Assembly (NCBI RefSeq): GCF_000184705.1
Contig: NC_014831.1
Coordinates: 2,108,001 to 2,172,000 of the forward strand
Direction: 5' to 3'
Length of the DNA: 64,000 nucleotides
DNA from: Thermaerobacter marianensis DSM 12885
Lineage (GTDB): Bacteria; Bacillota; Sulfobacillia; Thermaerobacterales; Thermaerobacteraceae
A program made the position numbers and the translations under genes. Below the pieces are notes generated by a model, which made no database searches, was not told where the DNA came from, and saw only the letters and a list, made by a program, of their open reading frames with translations. Shown in pieces: positions 48,975-58,887 of the stretch; the stretch's first letter is position 1; each line of letters starts with the position of its first letter.

Positions 48975-49247
48975 CGGCAGGAGGGCGGGTCGGGGCGGAT
49001 CTCGGACTCTTGCTGAGGTCCGGTCTATGCCTTGCGACCGCCGCATGCAGGTGCGCAGCCGACCTGTCCTCGACATTGGCGCAGAAACCCCTTACCGTTG
49101 TTGAAGCCCTCGAACGTCCCCTGTTGCACTACGCTGACCCCAGCGGCCAACTCGTCTATCAAGCGCCAACGCCGCCGCAGGAGAAACGTGGGATACCTTG
49201 ACCACGTCAAGGCGCCGCTGACACCTGCGTTCATTCAGTTAAACGCG

Positions 49248-50681
49248 TCAGAGATTGAACACCACCAATCGCAGGTCCGTCAGGTGTTCGATCGCATACC
49301 GCGGCCCCTCGCGGCCGATGCCGCTGCCCTTGACGCCGCCGTAGGGCATCAGGTCCACCCGCCAGTTGGGGATCTCGTTGACCATCACGCCGCCGACCTC
49401 GATGCGCCGCGCCGCCTTCATCGCCGTGTTCAGGTCGCGGGTGTAGATGCCGGCTTGCAGGCCGTAGAAGCTGTCGTTGACCATGGCAATGGCCTCGTCC
49501 ACGTCGTCGAAGGGGACCACGGAGACCACCGGGGCGAAGACCTCCTGGCACACCACCTTCATGTCCGGCTGGACGTCCACCAGGACGGTGGGCTCGAGGA
49601 CGGGCCCCTTCCGCCGCCCGCCGGTCAGCACCCGGGCGCCGCGTTCGACCGCCTCGCGGATCCATGCCTCGGCCCGTTCCGCCTCGGCCTCGCTGATCAT
49701 GGGCCCCACGTCGGTATCAGGATCCAGGGGGTCGCCCACCTTGAGCTTGCGGGTCTCGGCCACCAGCTTCTCCAGGAACGCCTCGTAGACCGGCCGCTGG
49801 ACGTAGATCCGCTGCACCGAAAGGCAGATCTGCCCGGCGTTGGCGAAGGCACCCCGGACGCACCGGGCCGCGGCCAGGTCCAGGTCGGCATCGGAGCAGA
49901 CGATGGTCGCCGAGTTGTTGCCCAGTTCCAGCACCACCCGCCGCAGACCCGACGCCGCCTTGATCCGCTCGCCCACCGCCGCACTGCCGGTGAAGGTATA
50001 AGCGGCGATGCGGGGATCGGCCAGCAGCCACTCGCCCACCTCGCCGCCCGCGCCCGTGACCAGGTTGAGGTAGCCGGGGGGCAGGCCGGCATCCGCCAGG
50101 GCCTGGACCAGGTGGACGGCGCTGAGCGGCGTGGCGGTGGCGGGCTTGAGCACCACGGCGTTGCCCGCGGCCAGAGACGGCCCCACCTTGTGGGCGGCCA
50201 GGTTCAAGGGGAAGTTGAAGGGGCTGATGGCCGCCACCACTCCCACGGGAACCCGCAGGGTGAAGGCCAGCCGGTTCTCGGCCCCCGGCGCCGCCTCGAT
50301 GGGCACCTGCTCGCCGTGGATGCGCTTGGCTTCCTCCGCTGAGATCTCCAGGGTCTGGGTGCACCGGTCGACCTCGGCAAGGGCTTCCTTCAAGGGCTTG
50401 CCCGCTTCGGCGGCGATGGTGCGGGCCAGCTCGGGCTTGCGCTCCCGGATCAGCTCCGAAGCCCGCTTGAGGATCTCGTACCGCCGGTAGGGCGGCAGGG
50501 GGTTCTCCCGGTACGCCCGCTGCGCAGCCGTCACCGCCCGCTCGACGTCGTCTCGCGTCGCCCGGGCGACGTAACCGATGACCTCGCCGGTGTACTTGTT
50601 GCGCACGGGCAGGTTCTGGTCCCGTTCGATCCAATGCCCGTCGATGAACAGGCCATAGGTGCGAACTGCGACGGCAGCCAT
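49248..50681 (-). CDS. Aldehyde dehydrogenase, NAD(P)-dependent
   Basis: ALDH superfamily, closest in style to lactaldehyde/glyceraldehyde-3-phosphate (non-phosphorylating) and succinate-semialdehyde-like dehydrogenases. SPFNFPLNLAAHKVGPSLAAGNAVVLKPA (part) is the cofactor region, ELGNNSATIVCSDADLD holds the general base Glu and GAFANAGQICLSVQRIYV the catalytic Cys. The C-terminal MPYGGVKGSGIGREGPRYAI is standard. 477 residues. ATG at 50681 with AGGAGGTGG upstream. Next to the alcohol dehydrogenase, it may oxidise the aldehyde that enzyme produces. Confidence 0.9.
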   Translation of the reverse strand: MAAVAVRTYGLFIDGHWIERDQNLPVRNKYTGEVIGYVARATRDDVERAVTAAQRAYRENPLPPYRRYEILKRASELIRERKPELARTIAAEAGKPLKEALAEVDRCTQTLEISAEEAKRIHGEQVPIEAAPGAENRLAFTLRVPVGVVAAISPFNFPLNLAAHKVGPSLAAGNAVVLKPATATPLSAVHLVQALADAGLPPGYLNLVTGAGGEVGEWLLADPRIAAYTFTGSAAVGERIKAASGLRRVVLELGNNSATIVCSDADLDLAAARCVRGAFANAGQICLSVQRIYVQRPVYEAFLEKLVAETRKLKVGDPLDPDTDVGPMISEAEAERAEAWIREAVERGARVLTGGRRKGPVLEPTVLVDVQPDMKVVCQEVFAPVVSVVPFDDVDEAIAMVNDSFYGLQAGIYTRDLNTAMKAARRIEVGGVMVNEIPNWRVDLMPYGGVKGSGIGREGPRYAIEHLTDLRLVVFNL

Positions 50682-50773
50682 CGTCGCTCCACCTCCTGTC
50701 CCCGAAGGCCGGCCTTCGGCCATCCTCCTGACGCGGACCCTCGGCTTGCCCACCTTCCGCGGGGAATGCCACC

Positions 50774-51907
50774 TCAGCCCGCGTTGGGCAGCACCACCTG
50801 CCGCACCGCTTCACCGGCGGCCAGGCGATCAAAGCCCTGGTTGATTTCGTCAAGGCCGATGCGATGGGTAATCAACCGGTCCACGGGAAGCCGGCCCGCC
50901 CGGAACAGGCGGAGGAAACGCGGCAAGTCCCGCCGGGGTACGGCGGAACCCATGTACGAGCCACGGAGGACCCGCTCCTCCGCCGTAACCGTCACCGCCG
51001 GGATGGACAACGCCGCCTCGGGGTGGGGCAGGCCGACGGTGATGGTCGTACCACCGCGCCGGGTGGCCCGGTACGCCTGGGCGAGAACGTCGGCGTTGCC
51101 CGCAGCCTCGATGGCATAATCGGCACCGCCCCCCGTGAGATCCCGCACCGCCTCCACCGCGTCGGCCTCCCGGGCGTTCACGACGTGGGTCGCACCCAGG
51201 GCGCGGGCATGCTCCAACTTCTCCGGCAGCACGTCGACCGCCACCACGGGGTACGCCCCTGCCGCAACCGCGCCCATCACGGCGGCCAGCCCGACTCCCC
51301 CAAGACCGAACACCGCCACGGAACTTCCGGGTTCCACCCGAGCCGTGTTCACCACGGCACCGACACCCGTCATCACGGCACACCCGAACACGGCCGCGAC
51401 CTCGAAGGGGACGTCGGGATCGATCTTGATCAGCGACTCCTCGGCCGCCACGGTGAACTGCGAGAAGGCCGACACCCCCAGGTGGTGGTGCACGGGCTGG
51501 CCGTGGCGGTGGAACCGGCGTCCACCTCGCAGGAGCTCGCCGCGAGCATTGGCTGCGTTGCCCAGCTCGCACAAGGCGGGCCTGCCGCCGGTGCAGTACA
51601 TGCACCGCCCGCACATGGGAACGAAGGTGAAGACCACGTGGTCGCCCGGCTGCAAACTGGTCACACCGGGACCGGTCTCCCGGACGATGCCCGCCGCCTC
51701 GTGTCCCAGAACCATCGGCGTGGGCCGGGGCCGGCTCCCGTCCACCACGGAGAGATCCGAATGGCAGATCCCCGCTGCCTTGAGCTCGACCAACACCTCG
51801 CCGTATCCCGGGCCGTCCAAGTCCACCTCGTCCACGACCACCGGGTGGGACTCGGTGTACGGCCGCGGTCGTCCCATCTCGACCAGAATGGCGGCCCTGG
51901 TCTTCAC
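50774..51907 (-). CDS. Zinc-dependent alcohol dehydrogenase
   Basis: Medium-chain alcohol dehydrogenase of the class III / aryl-alcohol type. Catalytic zinc ligands lie in GICHSDLSV (Cys) and LGHEAAGIV (His); structural zinc cysteines in CGRCMYCTGGRPALC; the Rossmann motif is VFGLGGVGLAAVMGAVAAGA. 377 residues, GTG start behind a G-rich ribosome binding site. Located between an ALDH and an MBL lactonase-like gene on one strand with short gaps, it probably belongs to a small alcohol/aldehyde oxidation unit; the substrate is unknown. Confidence 0.92.
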   Translation of the reverse strand: MKTRAAILVEMGRPRPYTESHPVVVDEVDLDGPGYGEVLVELKAAGICHSDLSVVDGSRPRPTPMVLGHEAAGIVRETGPGVTSLQPGDHVVFTFVPMCGRCMYCTGGRPALCELGNAANARGELLRGGRRFHRHGQPVHHHLGVSAFSQFTVAAEESLIKIDPDVPFEVAAVFGCAVMTGVGAVVNTARVEPGSSVAVFGLGGVGLAAVMGAVAAGAYPVVAVDVLPEKLEHARALGATHVVNAREADAVEAVRDLTGGGADYAIEAAGNADVLAQAYRATRRGGTTITVGLPHPEAALSIPAVTVTAEERVLRGSYMGSAVPRRDLPRFLRLFRAGRLPVDRLITHRIGLDEINQGFDRLAAGEAVRQVVLPNAG

Positions 51908-51925
51908 GGCCGGCCCCCCCTCGGA

Positions 51926-52762
51926 TCACTCGTAGTAGCCCTCGGTCGACTTGATGAGCTGTGCAAACTGCTCGGCATCGTGTCCGAACCACACCTGGGA
52001 ACGGGTCGCTTCGGCCAGCCGGCGGATGCGCTCGACGGTCCGCGTGTAGCCCAGCGAGTCGTAGATGATGCCGGGCAAGCGCACGGGCGGACCGTAGTTG
52101 GCGGCGCAGTAGACGGCATCCGAGGCGAGAATGATGCCGCCGGTGCGGGGCAGCTGCACCTGCAGGCCGAGCATGCCGAAGGCGTGGCCGCTGCCCAGGT
52201 TGAGGATGTGAACCCCCTCCACCAGCGGCAGGTCTCCCTCGTCGCTGCGCACCGGCCGCCAGTGAAGCTCGTTGCGGATCCACGCATCGATGTCGTCCCA
52301 GATGTACGCTCCCAGGCGCTGGTGCATGGCGTACAGCTTCAAGGCTCCCGCCAGTTCGTCGTCGTGGACGATGATGGTCGACTTGCGGAAGTACTCAAGG
52401 CAACCGGCGTGGTCAAGGTGCAGGTGCGAGCACACCACGTAACGGATGTCGTCCGGGCGCACGCGCAGTTGCTCCAACCGGTGGGGCAGGTAACACTCCT
52501 CGCCACTGACGATGGGGAAGGTGTTCTGGGTCTGTTCCGGCCAGCGACCGTTCGGCCCCATGGAGTTCGGGTTGCAGCCGGTGTCAAACAGCACGTTGCC
52601 GTCGGGGTGGTCGATGAACACCGAATAGATGGGGAATTCGATCCACTCGGCGGGCCGGTTCGGGTTGTCCCGGGAGGCCAGGGTCGCCCCGGCGAGCATC
52701 AACGACTTGTCCATCTGCATCCGGCCACAGTCCAGAACGTACAGTTTCATCCGCACGGACAT
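51926..52762 (-). CDS. MBL-fold hydrolase, N-acyl homoserine lactonase-like
   Basis: Metallo-beta-lactamase-fold protein of the AttM/AiiA-like group. The dinuclear zinc motif HxHxDH is in VVCSHLHLDHAGCL, preceded by NVLFDTGCNP; further ligands are in LGSGHAFGM and LASDAVY, and WFGHDAEQF near the end. This group includes quorum-quenching lactonases but also lactonases of metabolism; with oxidation genes around it a metabolic lactone is more likely. 278 residues. ATG at 52762; an in-frame ATG four codons on (MKLYVLDCG) matches relatives equally well. Confidence 0.85.
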   Translation of the reverse strand: MSVRMKLYVLDCGRMQMDKSLMLAGATLASRDNPNRPAEWIEFPIYSVFIDHPDGNVLFDTGCNPNSMGPNGRWPEQTQNTFPIVSGEECYLPHRLEQLRVRPDDIRYVVCSHLHLDHAGCLEYFRKSTIIVHDDELAGALKLYAMHQRLGAYIWDDIDAWIRNELHWRPVRSDEGDLPLVEGVHILNLGSGHAFGMLGLQVQLPRTGGIILASDAVYCAANYGPPVRLPGIIYDSLGYTRTVERIRRLAEATRSQVWFGHDAEQFAQLIKSTEGYYE

Positions 52763-53202
52763 GGTTGCATCCCCCCAGACCAGCGCTCGATCAAGGTGTT
52801 CACGCCCTCATCGAGGGGTCCACCGCCTCTTCCGCCTCCTTGCCCGCCGGCGGGCATTGCGTGCGACGCAGGGTCTCGGATCACCCCCCATCTGGGGCCG
52901 CGCGGTGCCAGCCCGCGAGGCTCCGTACCATGGATTCCCTCCGTACCATGGATTCCATCGAACGAACCTCGACGACGACCTGTTCCTACATGGGTAACGT
53001 GGTGACGCCCTTCACCCAGGCCTGACACCCGCCCGTGCGTATCCCGCCATCCCCCGGTGTTTCCTGCATTCCCCAAGCGTCCGCCGAAGTCCTGTCGACC
53101 CCCAGATCCCCGGCGAGCCCCACTCCCACGCCGGACGAACCGCACCTCCCCTGTTGCATCCGCGGCAAGCGTCACCGCCGGCCTCCGTCGCCCCGGCCGG
53201 CC
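52763..53202. other. Intergenic region, 440 bases
   Basis: No gene is supported. It contains an 18-base perfect tandem duplication (see 52921) and a copy of GGACGAACC at 53133. The minus-strand promoter for the MBL/ADH/ALDH genes should be here, but no clear sigma-A pair was found. Confidence 0.4.
52921..52956. repeat. 18-base perfect tandem duplication
   Basis: CTCCGTACCATGGATTCC at 52921-52938 is repeated exactly at 52939-52956, upstream of the minus-strand lactonase-like gene. An exact pair suggests recent slippage. Confidence 0.75.
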
Positions 53203-54951
53203 TCACTGCCCCGCCCCCCGCTCCCGCAGCACCCGCCGCAGGATCTTGCCCGTCAGCGTCTTCGGCAGCTCGGGCACGATCTCCACCTGCCGCGGGTACT
53301 TGTAGGCCGCCATGCGCTCCCGGCAGAAGGCAATGAGCTCCTCCGGCGTTACCCGACCCTCGAACTCGGGCTTCAGGGACACCACCGCCTTGACGGTCTC
53401 GCCCCGGTAGGGGTCGGGGACGCCAATGACCGCGGCCTCCCGGACCGCCGGGTGACGGTACAGGACGTCCTCCACCTCCCGTGGCCACACCTTGAACCCC
53501 GAGGCGATGATCATGTCCTTCCTCCGGTCGATCACGTAGAACCAGCCCTGGGCGTCCATGCGGCCCACGTCCCCCGTGCGCAGCCAGCCGTCGCGAATGG
53601 CATGGGCCGTTTCCTCCGGCTTCTTCCAGTACCCCGGCACCACCATGGGTCCGCGGGTCACCAGCTCGCCGACCTCCCCCGGCGGCAGGTCCCGACCGGT
53701 CTCCAGGTCGACCACCTTGACCACCGTGTTGGGAACCGGAACCCCCACCGACAGAGCACCCGAATCGGGGTCCACCGGCGCCCGCCGGCCGAGGGGCACG
53801 GCGTGGGAGGGAGAGGTGGTCTCCGTCAGCCCGTAAATGTTGTGGATGTACGCCCCCGTGGCCGCCTCGAACCGTTCCACCACCGCCGCCGGGATGGGCG
53901 CGCCGCCGCTATACGCCTTGCCCAGCGACGACAGGTCGCGGCGGCCGAAGTCGGGGTGGTTCATCAGGGCGATGTAGGCAGTGATGGCCGCCACCATGAA
54001 GGTCCCCCGCCAGCGCTCGATGAGCCGCAGCATCTCCCCCGGGTCGAACCGGTACCCCAGGATCACCGGCACTCCGGCCAGCCCCGCCACGGCCAGGTGC
54101 CCGATGAGGCCGGTGATGTGAAAGAGGGGCGCCGCCCCCACCACCACGTCACCGGGGCCGAGCCGCATCCATGTGCGGTAGACCTCGGCGTTGAAGGCCA
54201 CGTTGCCGTGGGTGTTCATCGCGCCCTTGGGCGAGCCGGTGGTCCCGGAGGTGTAGGTCAGGAGGGCCACGTCGTGCGGCCCCGGCTCGGCGCCGGGGTC
54301 GGGGGCCCGCTCCAGCCGCTGGCAGAGGTGCACCAGGTCCAGGGTCTCGCTGAACCGCCGCTTGGACGAACCGGCCAGCCCCACTGGCTCGCCGACTCGC
54401 GGTCCCCGTGCCTGCCCCGGCGCCCGGGCCAGGAAATCCAGCTCCGACGTGGTGATCACGTGACGAACGTCGGTCCGTCCCAGAACGGGCCGGGCCACCT
54501 CGTCGTAGAGCGACTCCAGGCTCACCAGGGCCACGGCGCCGGAGTCCTGGAGGTGATAGACTAGTTCCTCCCCCTTGAACATGGGGTTCAGGGGGACGGC
54601 GATGGCCCCCGCTTTCCACGCGGCCAGCAGGGCGATCCAGAATTGGGGGATGTTTTGAAGGAACAGGGCCACCCGGTGGCCCGGTTCGACCCCCAGATCG
54701 CGCAGGGCGGCTGCCAGGGCGCTGCTCAGATGGTCCAGCTCCCCGAAGGTCATGACCCGGTCGAAGTAGTAGACCGCCGGATCCCCTGCCGCGCGCCGGG
54801 CGGTGGCCCGGAACTGGTCGACGGGCGACGGGGTGGGAAGAGGCAGGTCCGCCGGCACCCCGGCGGTGTATAGGGCAACCCATGGGCGACCGGCGTGCGA
54901 CTGACCTGGCACCTCGCCGGCCCGCCGGGCCCCGCCCGCTGGATCCCACAT
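53203..54951 (-). CDS. Acyl-CoA synthetase (AMP-forming)
   Basis: ANL-superfamily ligase making an acyl-CoA from a carboxylic acid, ATP and CoA. Motifs: LLTYTSGTTGSPKGAMNTHGN (P-loop), NIYGLTETTSPSH, DGWLRTGDVGRMDAQGWFYVIDRRKDM (part), KVWPREVEDVLYRHP and the catalytic Lys in LPKTLTGKILRRVLRE. 582 residues from the ATG at 54951; the conserved part begins at VDQFRATARRAAGDP, so up to 40 leading residues are doubtful, and no ribosome binding site is visible there. With the SDR and MaoC genes upstream it suggests catabolism of a fatty or aromatic acid. Confidence 0.88.
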   Translation of the reverse strand: MWDPAGGARRAGEVPGQSHAGRPWVALYTAGVPADLPLPTPSPVDQFRATARRAAGDPAVYYFDRVMTFGELDHLSSALAAALRDLGVEPGHRVALFLQNIPQFWIALLAAWKAGAIAVPLNPMFKGEELVYHLQDSGAVALVSLESLYDEVARPVLGRTDVRHVITTSELDFLARAPGQARGPRVGEPVGLAGSSKRRFSETLDLVHLCQRLERAPDPGAEPGPHDVALLTYTSGTTGSPKGAMNTHGNVAFNAEVYRTWMRLGPGDVVVGAAPLFHITGLIGHLAVAGLAGVPVILGYRFDPGEMLRLIERWRGTFMVAAITAYIALMNHPDFGRRDLSSLGKAYSGGAPIPAAVVERFEAATGAYIHNIYGLTETTSPSHAVPLGRRAPVDPDSGALSVGVPVPNTVVKVVDLETGRDLPPGEVGELVTRGPMVVPGYWKKPEETAHAIRDGWLRTGDVGRMDAQGWFYVIDRRKDMIIASGFKVWPREVEDVLYRHPAVREAAVIGVPDPYRGETVKAVVSLKPEFEGRVTPEELIAFCRERMAAYKYPRQVEIVPELPKTLTGKILRRVLRERGAGQ

Positions 54952-55112
54952 TGCGGTACACCCCCATGAGGCTGCGGCACCTCGGTGGATCGGCGCCGCG
55001 CCGGCGCTGCGGCCGTCACCGCGGCACGGCGACCACCGGCCCGGTGCGAATGACCGTCGTCGTGGGACGCATCCACCGCCTCCGGTAGCTGCTTGCTGTC
55101 ACGGGGCCCGTC

Positions 55113-56108
55113 CTAGACCGCCCCGTCGTCTCCCCCGAACAGCCGGGCCGGGTTGCGGGTGAAGATCCCGTCCAGCACCTCCGGCCGCACGCCGGCCTGC
55201 ACCAATGCGGGGACCACATCCTCGAACAGGTGGGTGGGGTGCCAGGCGGCCAGCAGGTCCCGCAGGGCGGGCGGCCACTGGACGGGGCGCCCCAGCCAGA
55301 AGTTGACCGAGTCGTGGGAAAGCATGATCCGGTCGCCGTAACCCAGGCTGATCAGCCCCGTGACCAAGGCGTTGCGAGCCGCATCGGAGGGCATGCCGAC
55401 AAAGGACTGGATGCCGTAGCGGTCGAAGGCGATGAAGACTCCGTGGGCCAGGGTCGCCAGGTGGTAGGCGATGTCGGTGTTGCCGTCCATATGGCCGATT
55501 ATGATGCGCCGCGGGTCGGCGCCCTCCCGGACCAGCAGCTCGGCCTGCTCCGGCCCCATGGTGCCCTCCTGGGTGTGGGTGATGATGGGCACCCCCGTCT
55601 CCCGCTGGGCGCGGGCGGCGGCGCGGAAGAACATCTGCTCGTACTCGGTGATCGCGCCTTTGCTCGACGCCAGCTTGATGACGCCCGCCTTGATGCCGGT
55701 GCCGCCGATGCCTTCGGTCAGCTCCCGCATGAACATCTCGTAGATCTCTTCCTCGGCGTTGCCGAAGGCCCCGCGGAACTTGAAGTAGGCCGGCGCCCCC
55801 TCGCCCTCGTAGTAGTAGCCCGTCGAGCAGATGATCTGCAGGCCCGTCCGCTCGCTGATCTCCCACAGGAGCTCCGGGTCGCGGCCGCAGTCGTTGGGCG
55901 TGGCGTCGACGACCGTACGGACGCCGTGGGCCATGACCCGCCTGGCGACATCGAGGCCCACATCCAACGCCCGCTGCCGGTCGTAGGGCGCCATCGTCAG
56001 GTCCCCGTGAAACCCGGGATACCCGAAGACGAAGTGCTCGTGGACCAGGGTTTTGCCCAGGTCCTCGGGACGAACCGGCCCCGTCACGGTGTTCACCGTG
56101 CGGCCCAT
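55113..56108 (-). CDS. Phosphotriesterase-family hydrolase
   Basis: Binuclear-metal (beta/alpha)8 enzyme of the phosphotriesterase family, most of whose members are lactonases or esterases. HEH metal motif at residues 23-25 (LVHEHFVFGY), the bridging carboxylated Lys in GVIKLASS, His in ITHTQEGT and IGHMDGNTD, and Asp in LSHDSVNFW. 331 residues, ATG with GGGGGTG upstream. Relatives include quorum-quenching lactonases (PLL), so the group of three hydrolases here may act on lactones; substrate unproven. Confidence 0.85.
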   Translation of the reverse strand: MGRTVNTVTGPVRPEDLGKTLVHEHFVFGYPGFHGDLTMAPYDRQRALDVGLDVARRVMAHGVRTVVDATPNDCGRDPELLWEISERTGLQIICSTGYYYEGEGAPAYFKFRGAFGNAEEEIYEMFMRELTEGIGGTGIKAGVIKLASSKGAITEYEQMFFRAAARAQRETGVPIITHTQEGTMGPEQAELLVREGADPRRIIIGHMDGNTDIAYHLATLAHGVFIAFDRYGIQSFVGMPSDAARNALVTGLISLGYGDRIMLSHDSVNFWLGRPVQWPPALRDLLAAWHPTHLFEDVVPALVQAGVRPEVLDGIFTRNPARLFGGDDGAV

Positions 56109-56374
56109 GGATCACACCCCCGCTGGCGGGCGGCTGCCCGCACCCACTTTCGGGACCGGGACGGTAGTCCGCGGAACGGCCGCCGGCGATGGGCCGCCGC
56201 CCGTCCCGCCGGTCGAACCCATTCCGGTAAAGGCGGCCGCACCGGGCACCTCCCCTTCCCCCGTCCGGGCTCCCCCAGCGGCCCGGCGGGAAACGGTCCC
56301 ATGGCATGTCTATTCGCCGCTTGTCCGCGACATGCTGGCCACCTTGTTGATGCCGCCCTGCCCGCTACGTCCGG

Positions 56375-57745
56375 TCACCGCCGGTACCAGCGTGCCGGCG
56401 CCTCTCCCTGACGGCCGACCAGCCCCTCGCTCTCCATCCACAGCAGGAAGGCCAGGGTCTCCGCCACCGCCCCACGTAACCGGTGGGGCTTTTCGCGGGC
56501 GTCCTCCGGGCGCCGGGCCGCCACGATCTCGAAGACCGTCGGGCCGGGTTCGTCCGGCAGACGGTTGCGCAGGGCGAGGGCGGCCTGGCGATGCCAGTCG
56601 ACGAGGGCCGCAGCCTGGGGCATCATGGGTCCGCTCCAGGGCAGGCCGTGACCGGGAAGAACCAGCCCGCGGGTGGCCCGGTCTTCGTCGGCTCCCGGCC
56701 TTGCCTCCCTCGCATCCATGCCCCAGATGCGGTCGAGGTGACGCACCGCGGCGAGGTTGTCCAGGTAGGTCCCCATGGGGTTGGCGAGGCCCACGGGATT
56801 CGCCCACACGTTGATCCCCGCCCGGGGCAGCACGTGGTCCCCGGTAAAGACCCACCCCGTCTCGGGGACCCGCAACATCACGTGGCCGGGCGAATGCCCG
56901 GGGGTATAGACGACTTCCAGCGGGAGGCCCGCCACCGAAAACGTCGTGACGGGGACTCGTTCCGCCCGTTCCGCCGTTTCGTCGCCCGCAGACAGACCCG
57001 GTACGGTGGCACCTGCCCCGTGCGCGTCCCCCGTCGGGGCATCCCCGGCGGAGGTCTCCCGGGGGGAAGCATCCAGAGGGGAGCAATCCGGCGCGACCCC
57101 GGAAGCTGACGGGACGTCCCCATCCGGCCGGCCACCCCCGCGGCCAACCCCGGCCGCTGCCGGCATGGCGGGGTACGGGATGGCGTCCGGCGGCAACGGC
57201 ATCCGCTCGGCCCGGCGCAGCAAGGTCTCCATGACCTCCGGAGGCATTCCGGTGAAGGCGAGCCATGCCGTCAAGACCCCCGGGTCCGCCCGGTCGAGCT
57301 CCCGCTCGGCAGGGTGGACGTACACGGTGCCGCCCCACCGCTGCTGCACCGCGATGACGTCGCCGGCGTGGTCGGGGTGGCGGTGGGTCAGCAGGATTGC
57401 GGTCAAGCCCCCCTCGGGGACCCCCACCGCCTTCAGGGCCCAGCCCAGCGCCCGCAGGCTGGCGGGGGTGTCCGCCCCCGCGTCGATCAGGATCCACCCG
57501 CCCGGTGCCCGGACGAGGTAGGCGTTGACAAAGGGCACGTCCCAAGGCAGGGGCAACAGGATGCGGTAGAGACCGGGCGCCAGCTCCCAGCAGTTCTCCT
57601 CGACGGGCCGTTCAAGCGGCATCCTTCGCGGCCCGTGGGAGGGGCGTGCAAAGGATCGCAGTCCGCCGGACGGATCCCGTGTCCCTTCGGCGATCGCGCC
57701 GGCGGAACGTTCACCGGATGGTCCATGGGGCCGATCGGACAACAT
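56375..57745 (-). CDS. MBL-fold hydrolase (glyoxalase II-like)
   Basis: Metallo-beta-lactamase-fold protein. LIDAGADTPASL, the zinc motif ILLTHRHPDHAGDV, TPGHSPGHVML, FTGDHVL and LPGHGLPW give the full ligand series. A roughly 65-residue Pro/Gly/Ala/Asp-rich insert sits between residues about 200 and 265. The C-terminus (AETLAFLLWMESEGLV) forms the winged-helix-like end seen in these MBL proteins. The ATG at 57745 follows AGGGGTGG; an ATG at 57622 (MPLERPVEENCWEL) starts where relatives do but has a ribosome binding site abutting it. Confidence 0.82.
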   Translation of the reverse strand: MLSDRPHGPSGERSAGAIAEGTRDPSGGLRSFARPSHGPRRMPLERPVEENCWELAPGLYRILLPLPWDVPFVNAYLVRAPGGWILIDAGADTPASLRALGWALKAVGVPEGGLTAILLTHRHPDHAGDVIAVQQRWGGTVYVHPAERELDRADPGVLTAWLAFTGMPPEVMETLLRRAERMPLPPDAIPYPAMPAAAGVGRGGGRPDGDVPSASGVAPDCSPLDASPRETSAGDAPTGDAHGAGATVPGLSAGDETAERAERVPVTTFSVAGLPLEVVYTPGHSPGHVMLRVPETGWVFTGDHVLPRAGINVWANPVGLANPMGTYLDNLAAVRHLDRIWGMDAREARPGADEDRATRGLVLPGHGLPWSGPMMPQAAALVDWHRQAALALRNRLPDEPGPTVFEIVAARRPEDAREKPHRLRGAVAETLAFLLWMESEGLVGRQGEAPARWYRR

Positions 57746-57902
57746 CGTCACCACCCCTGCCGGACGAACCGGCTCTCCGTCGCAACGGCGACGGGAAAGG
57801 AGCGCCTGTTCCGGGCACGCTGGCCGGCTCCCGCCGGGAAAGGCCGGGGCGACCCCGGGGCCACTTACCCGCGGGGCCGCCCCGCTGGAGGCCGGTTCGA
57901 CC

Positions 57903-58655
57903 TCACGGACCGCCGCGGACGTAGATCACCTGGCCGCTGACGTAGCTGGCGTCCTCGCTGCACAAGAAGGCGATCACGCCGGCGACGTCCTCGGGCTGGC
58001 CCACCCGGCGCAGAGCCGTCCGCTCGGCGGCCGCCTTCTTGAGCTCCTCGTAATCCACCCCCGTACGCTCGGCGACCGACCGGGTCATCCGGGTCTCGAT
58101 GAACCCCGGCGCCACGGCGTTGACGTTGATGTTGAAGGGCCCCAGCTCGATGGCCAGGGTCCGCGCCATGCCCTGGATCCCCGCCTTGGCGGCAGAGTAG
58201 TTGGTCTGGCCGCGGTTTCCCAGCGCCGACGTGGATGAGAGGAACACCATCTTCCCGTACCGCTGGGGCACCATCACCCGCTGGGCCGCCTGGGCGCAGA
58301 GGAAGGTTCCTTTGAGGTGGGTGTCGATGACCGCGTCCCAGTCGTCGTCGGTCATCTTGTGGATCAGGTTGTCGCGGATGATCCCGGCGCAGGTGACCAG
58401 GAAATCCAGCCGGCCGAAGGTCTCCACGGTGTTTTGCACCATGGCCTCGACCTGCCCGCGATCGCGGACGTCGCAGGCCACGCCGAGGGCCTTACCGCCC
58501 TCGGCCCGAATCTGCCCGGCCACCTCCTCCGCCGGGCCTTGGTCCACGTCGGACACCACCACGGCCGCCCCCTCCCGGGCGAACCGCCAGGCCGTGGCGG
58601 CGCCGATGCCGCGGCCGCCGCCGGTGACCAGGGCGACCCGATCAGCAAAGCGCAT
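57903..58655 (-). CDS. Short-chain dehydrogenase (3-oxoacyl-ACP/CoA reductase type)
   Basis: Classical SDR, 250 residues. NAD(P)-binding TGGGRGIG at 11-18, acidic Asp after the second strand (VVVSDVDQG), which favours NAD+, NNAG equivalent as TCAGI, catalytic Ser in FLSSTSALG and YxxxK in NYSAAKAG. Strong AGGAGGAAG ribosome binding site. FabG-like sequence; next to two MaoC-type dehydratase genes and an acyl-CoA synthetase, it probably handles a 3-hydroxyacyl-CoA. Confidence 0.9.
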   Translation of the reverse strand: MRFADRVALVTGGGRGIGAATAWRFAREGAAVVVSDVDQGPAEEVAGQIRAEGGKALGVACDVRDRGQVEAMVQNTVETFGRLDFLVTCAGIIRDNLIHKMTDDDWDAVIDTHLKGTFLCAQAAQRVMVPQRYGKMVFLSSTSALGNRGQTNYSAAKAGIQGMARTLAIELGPFNINVNAVAPGFIETRMTRSVAERTGVDYEELKKAAAERTALRRVGQPEDVAGVIAFLCSEDASYVSGQVIYVRGGP

Positions 58656-58887
58656 GCTTCTTCCTCCTCTCAAGGCGGCATCCCCAGGGCACCTTCCGGA
58701 AGACCGGGGGCGTGCCCCAGGATGCCGCTGCTTGCGTCCGGTGCCTTCAGCGGGGAACCTGGCGAACCAGGCAGAAGCCGCCACGACGGTGGGACCGCCG
58801 CCGCGACGCCCGCCGGCCGGCGGCACCCGTTCGCTCCGGCGCCAACGGCCGCTGATCCGGCGGGCTCCTCGGGCCGGGTCCTCGCCC

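Noticed and set aside
49025-49234. Small minus-strand frame (LIDELAAGVSVVQQGTFEGF region) between carbamoylase and ALDH
   Set aside because: No homologue recognised, no ribosome binding site, and composition close to background; could be part of a lost transposase but evidence is lacking.
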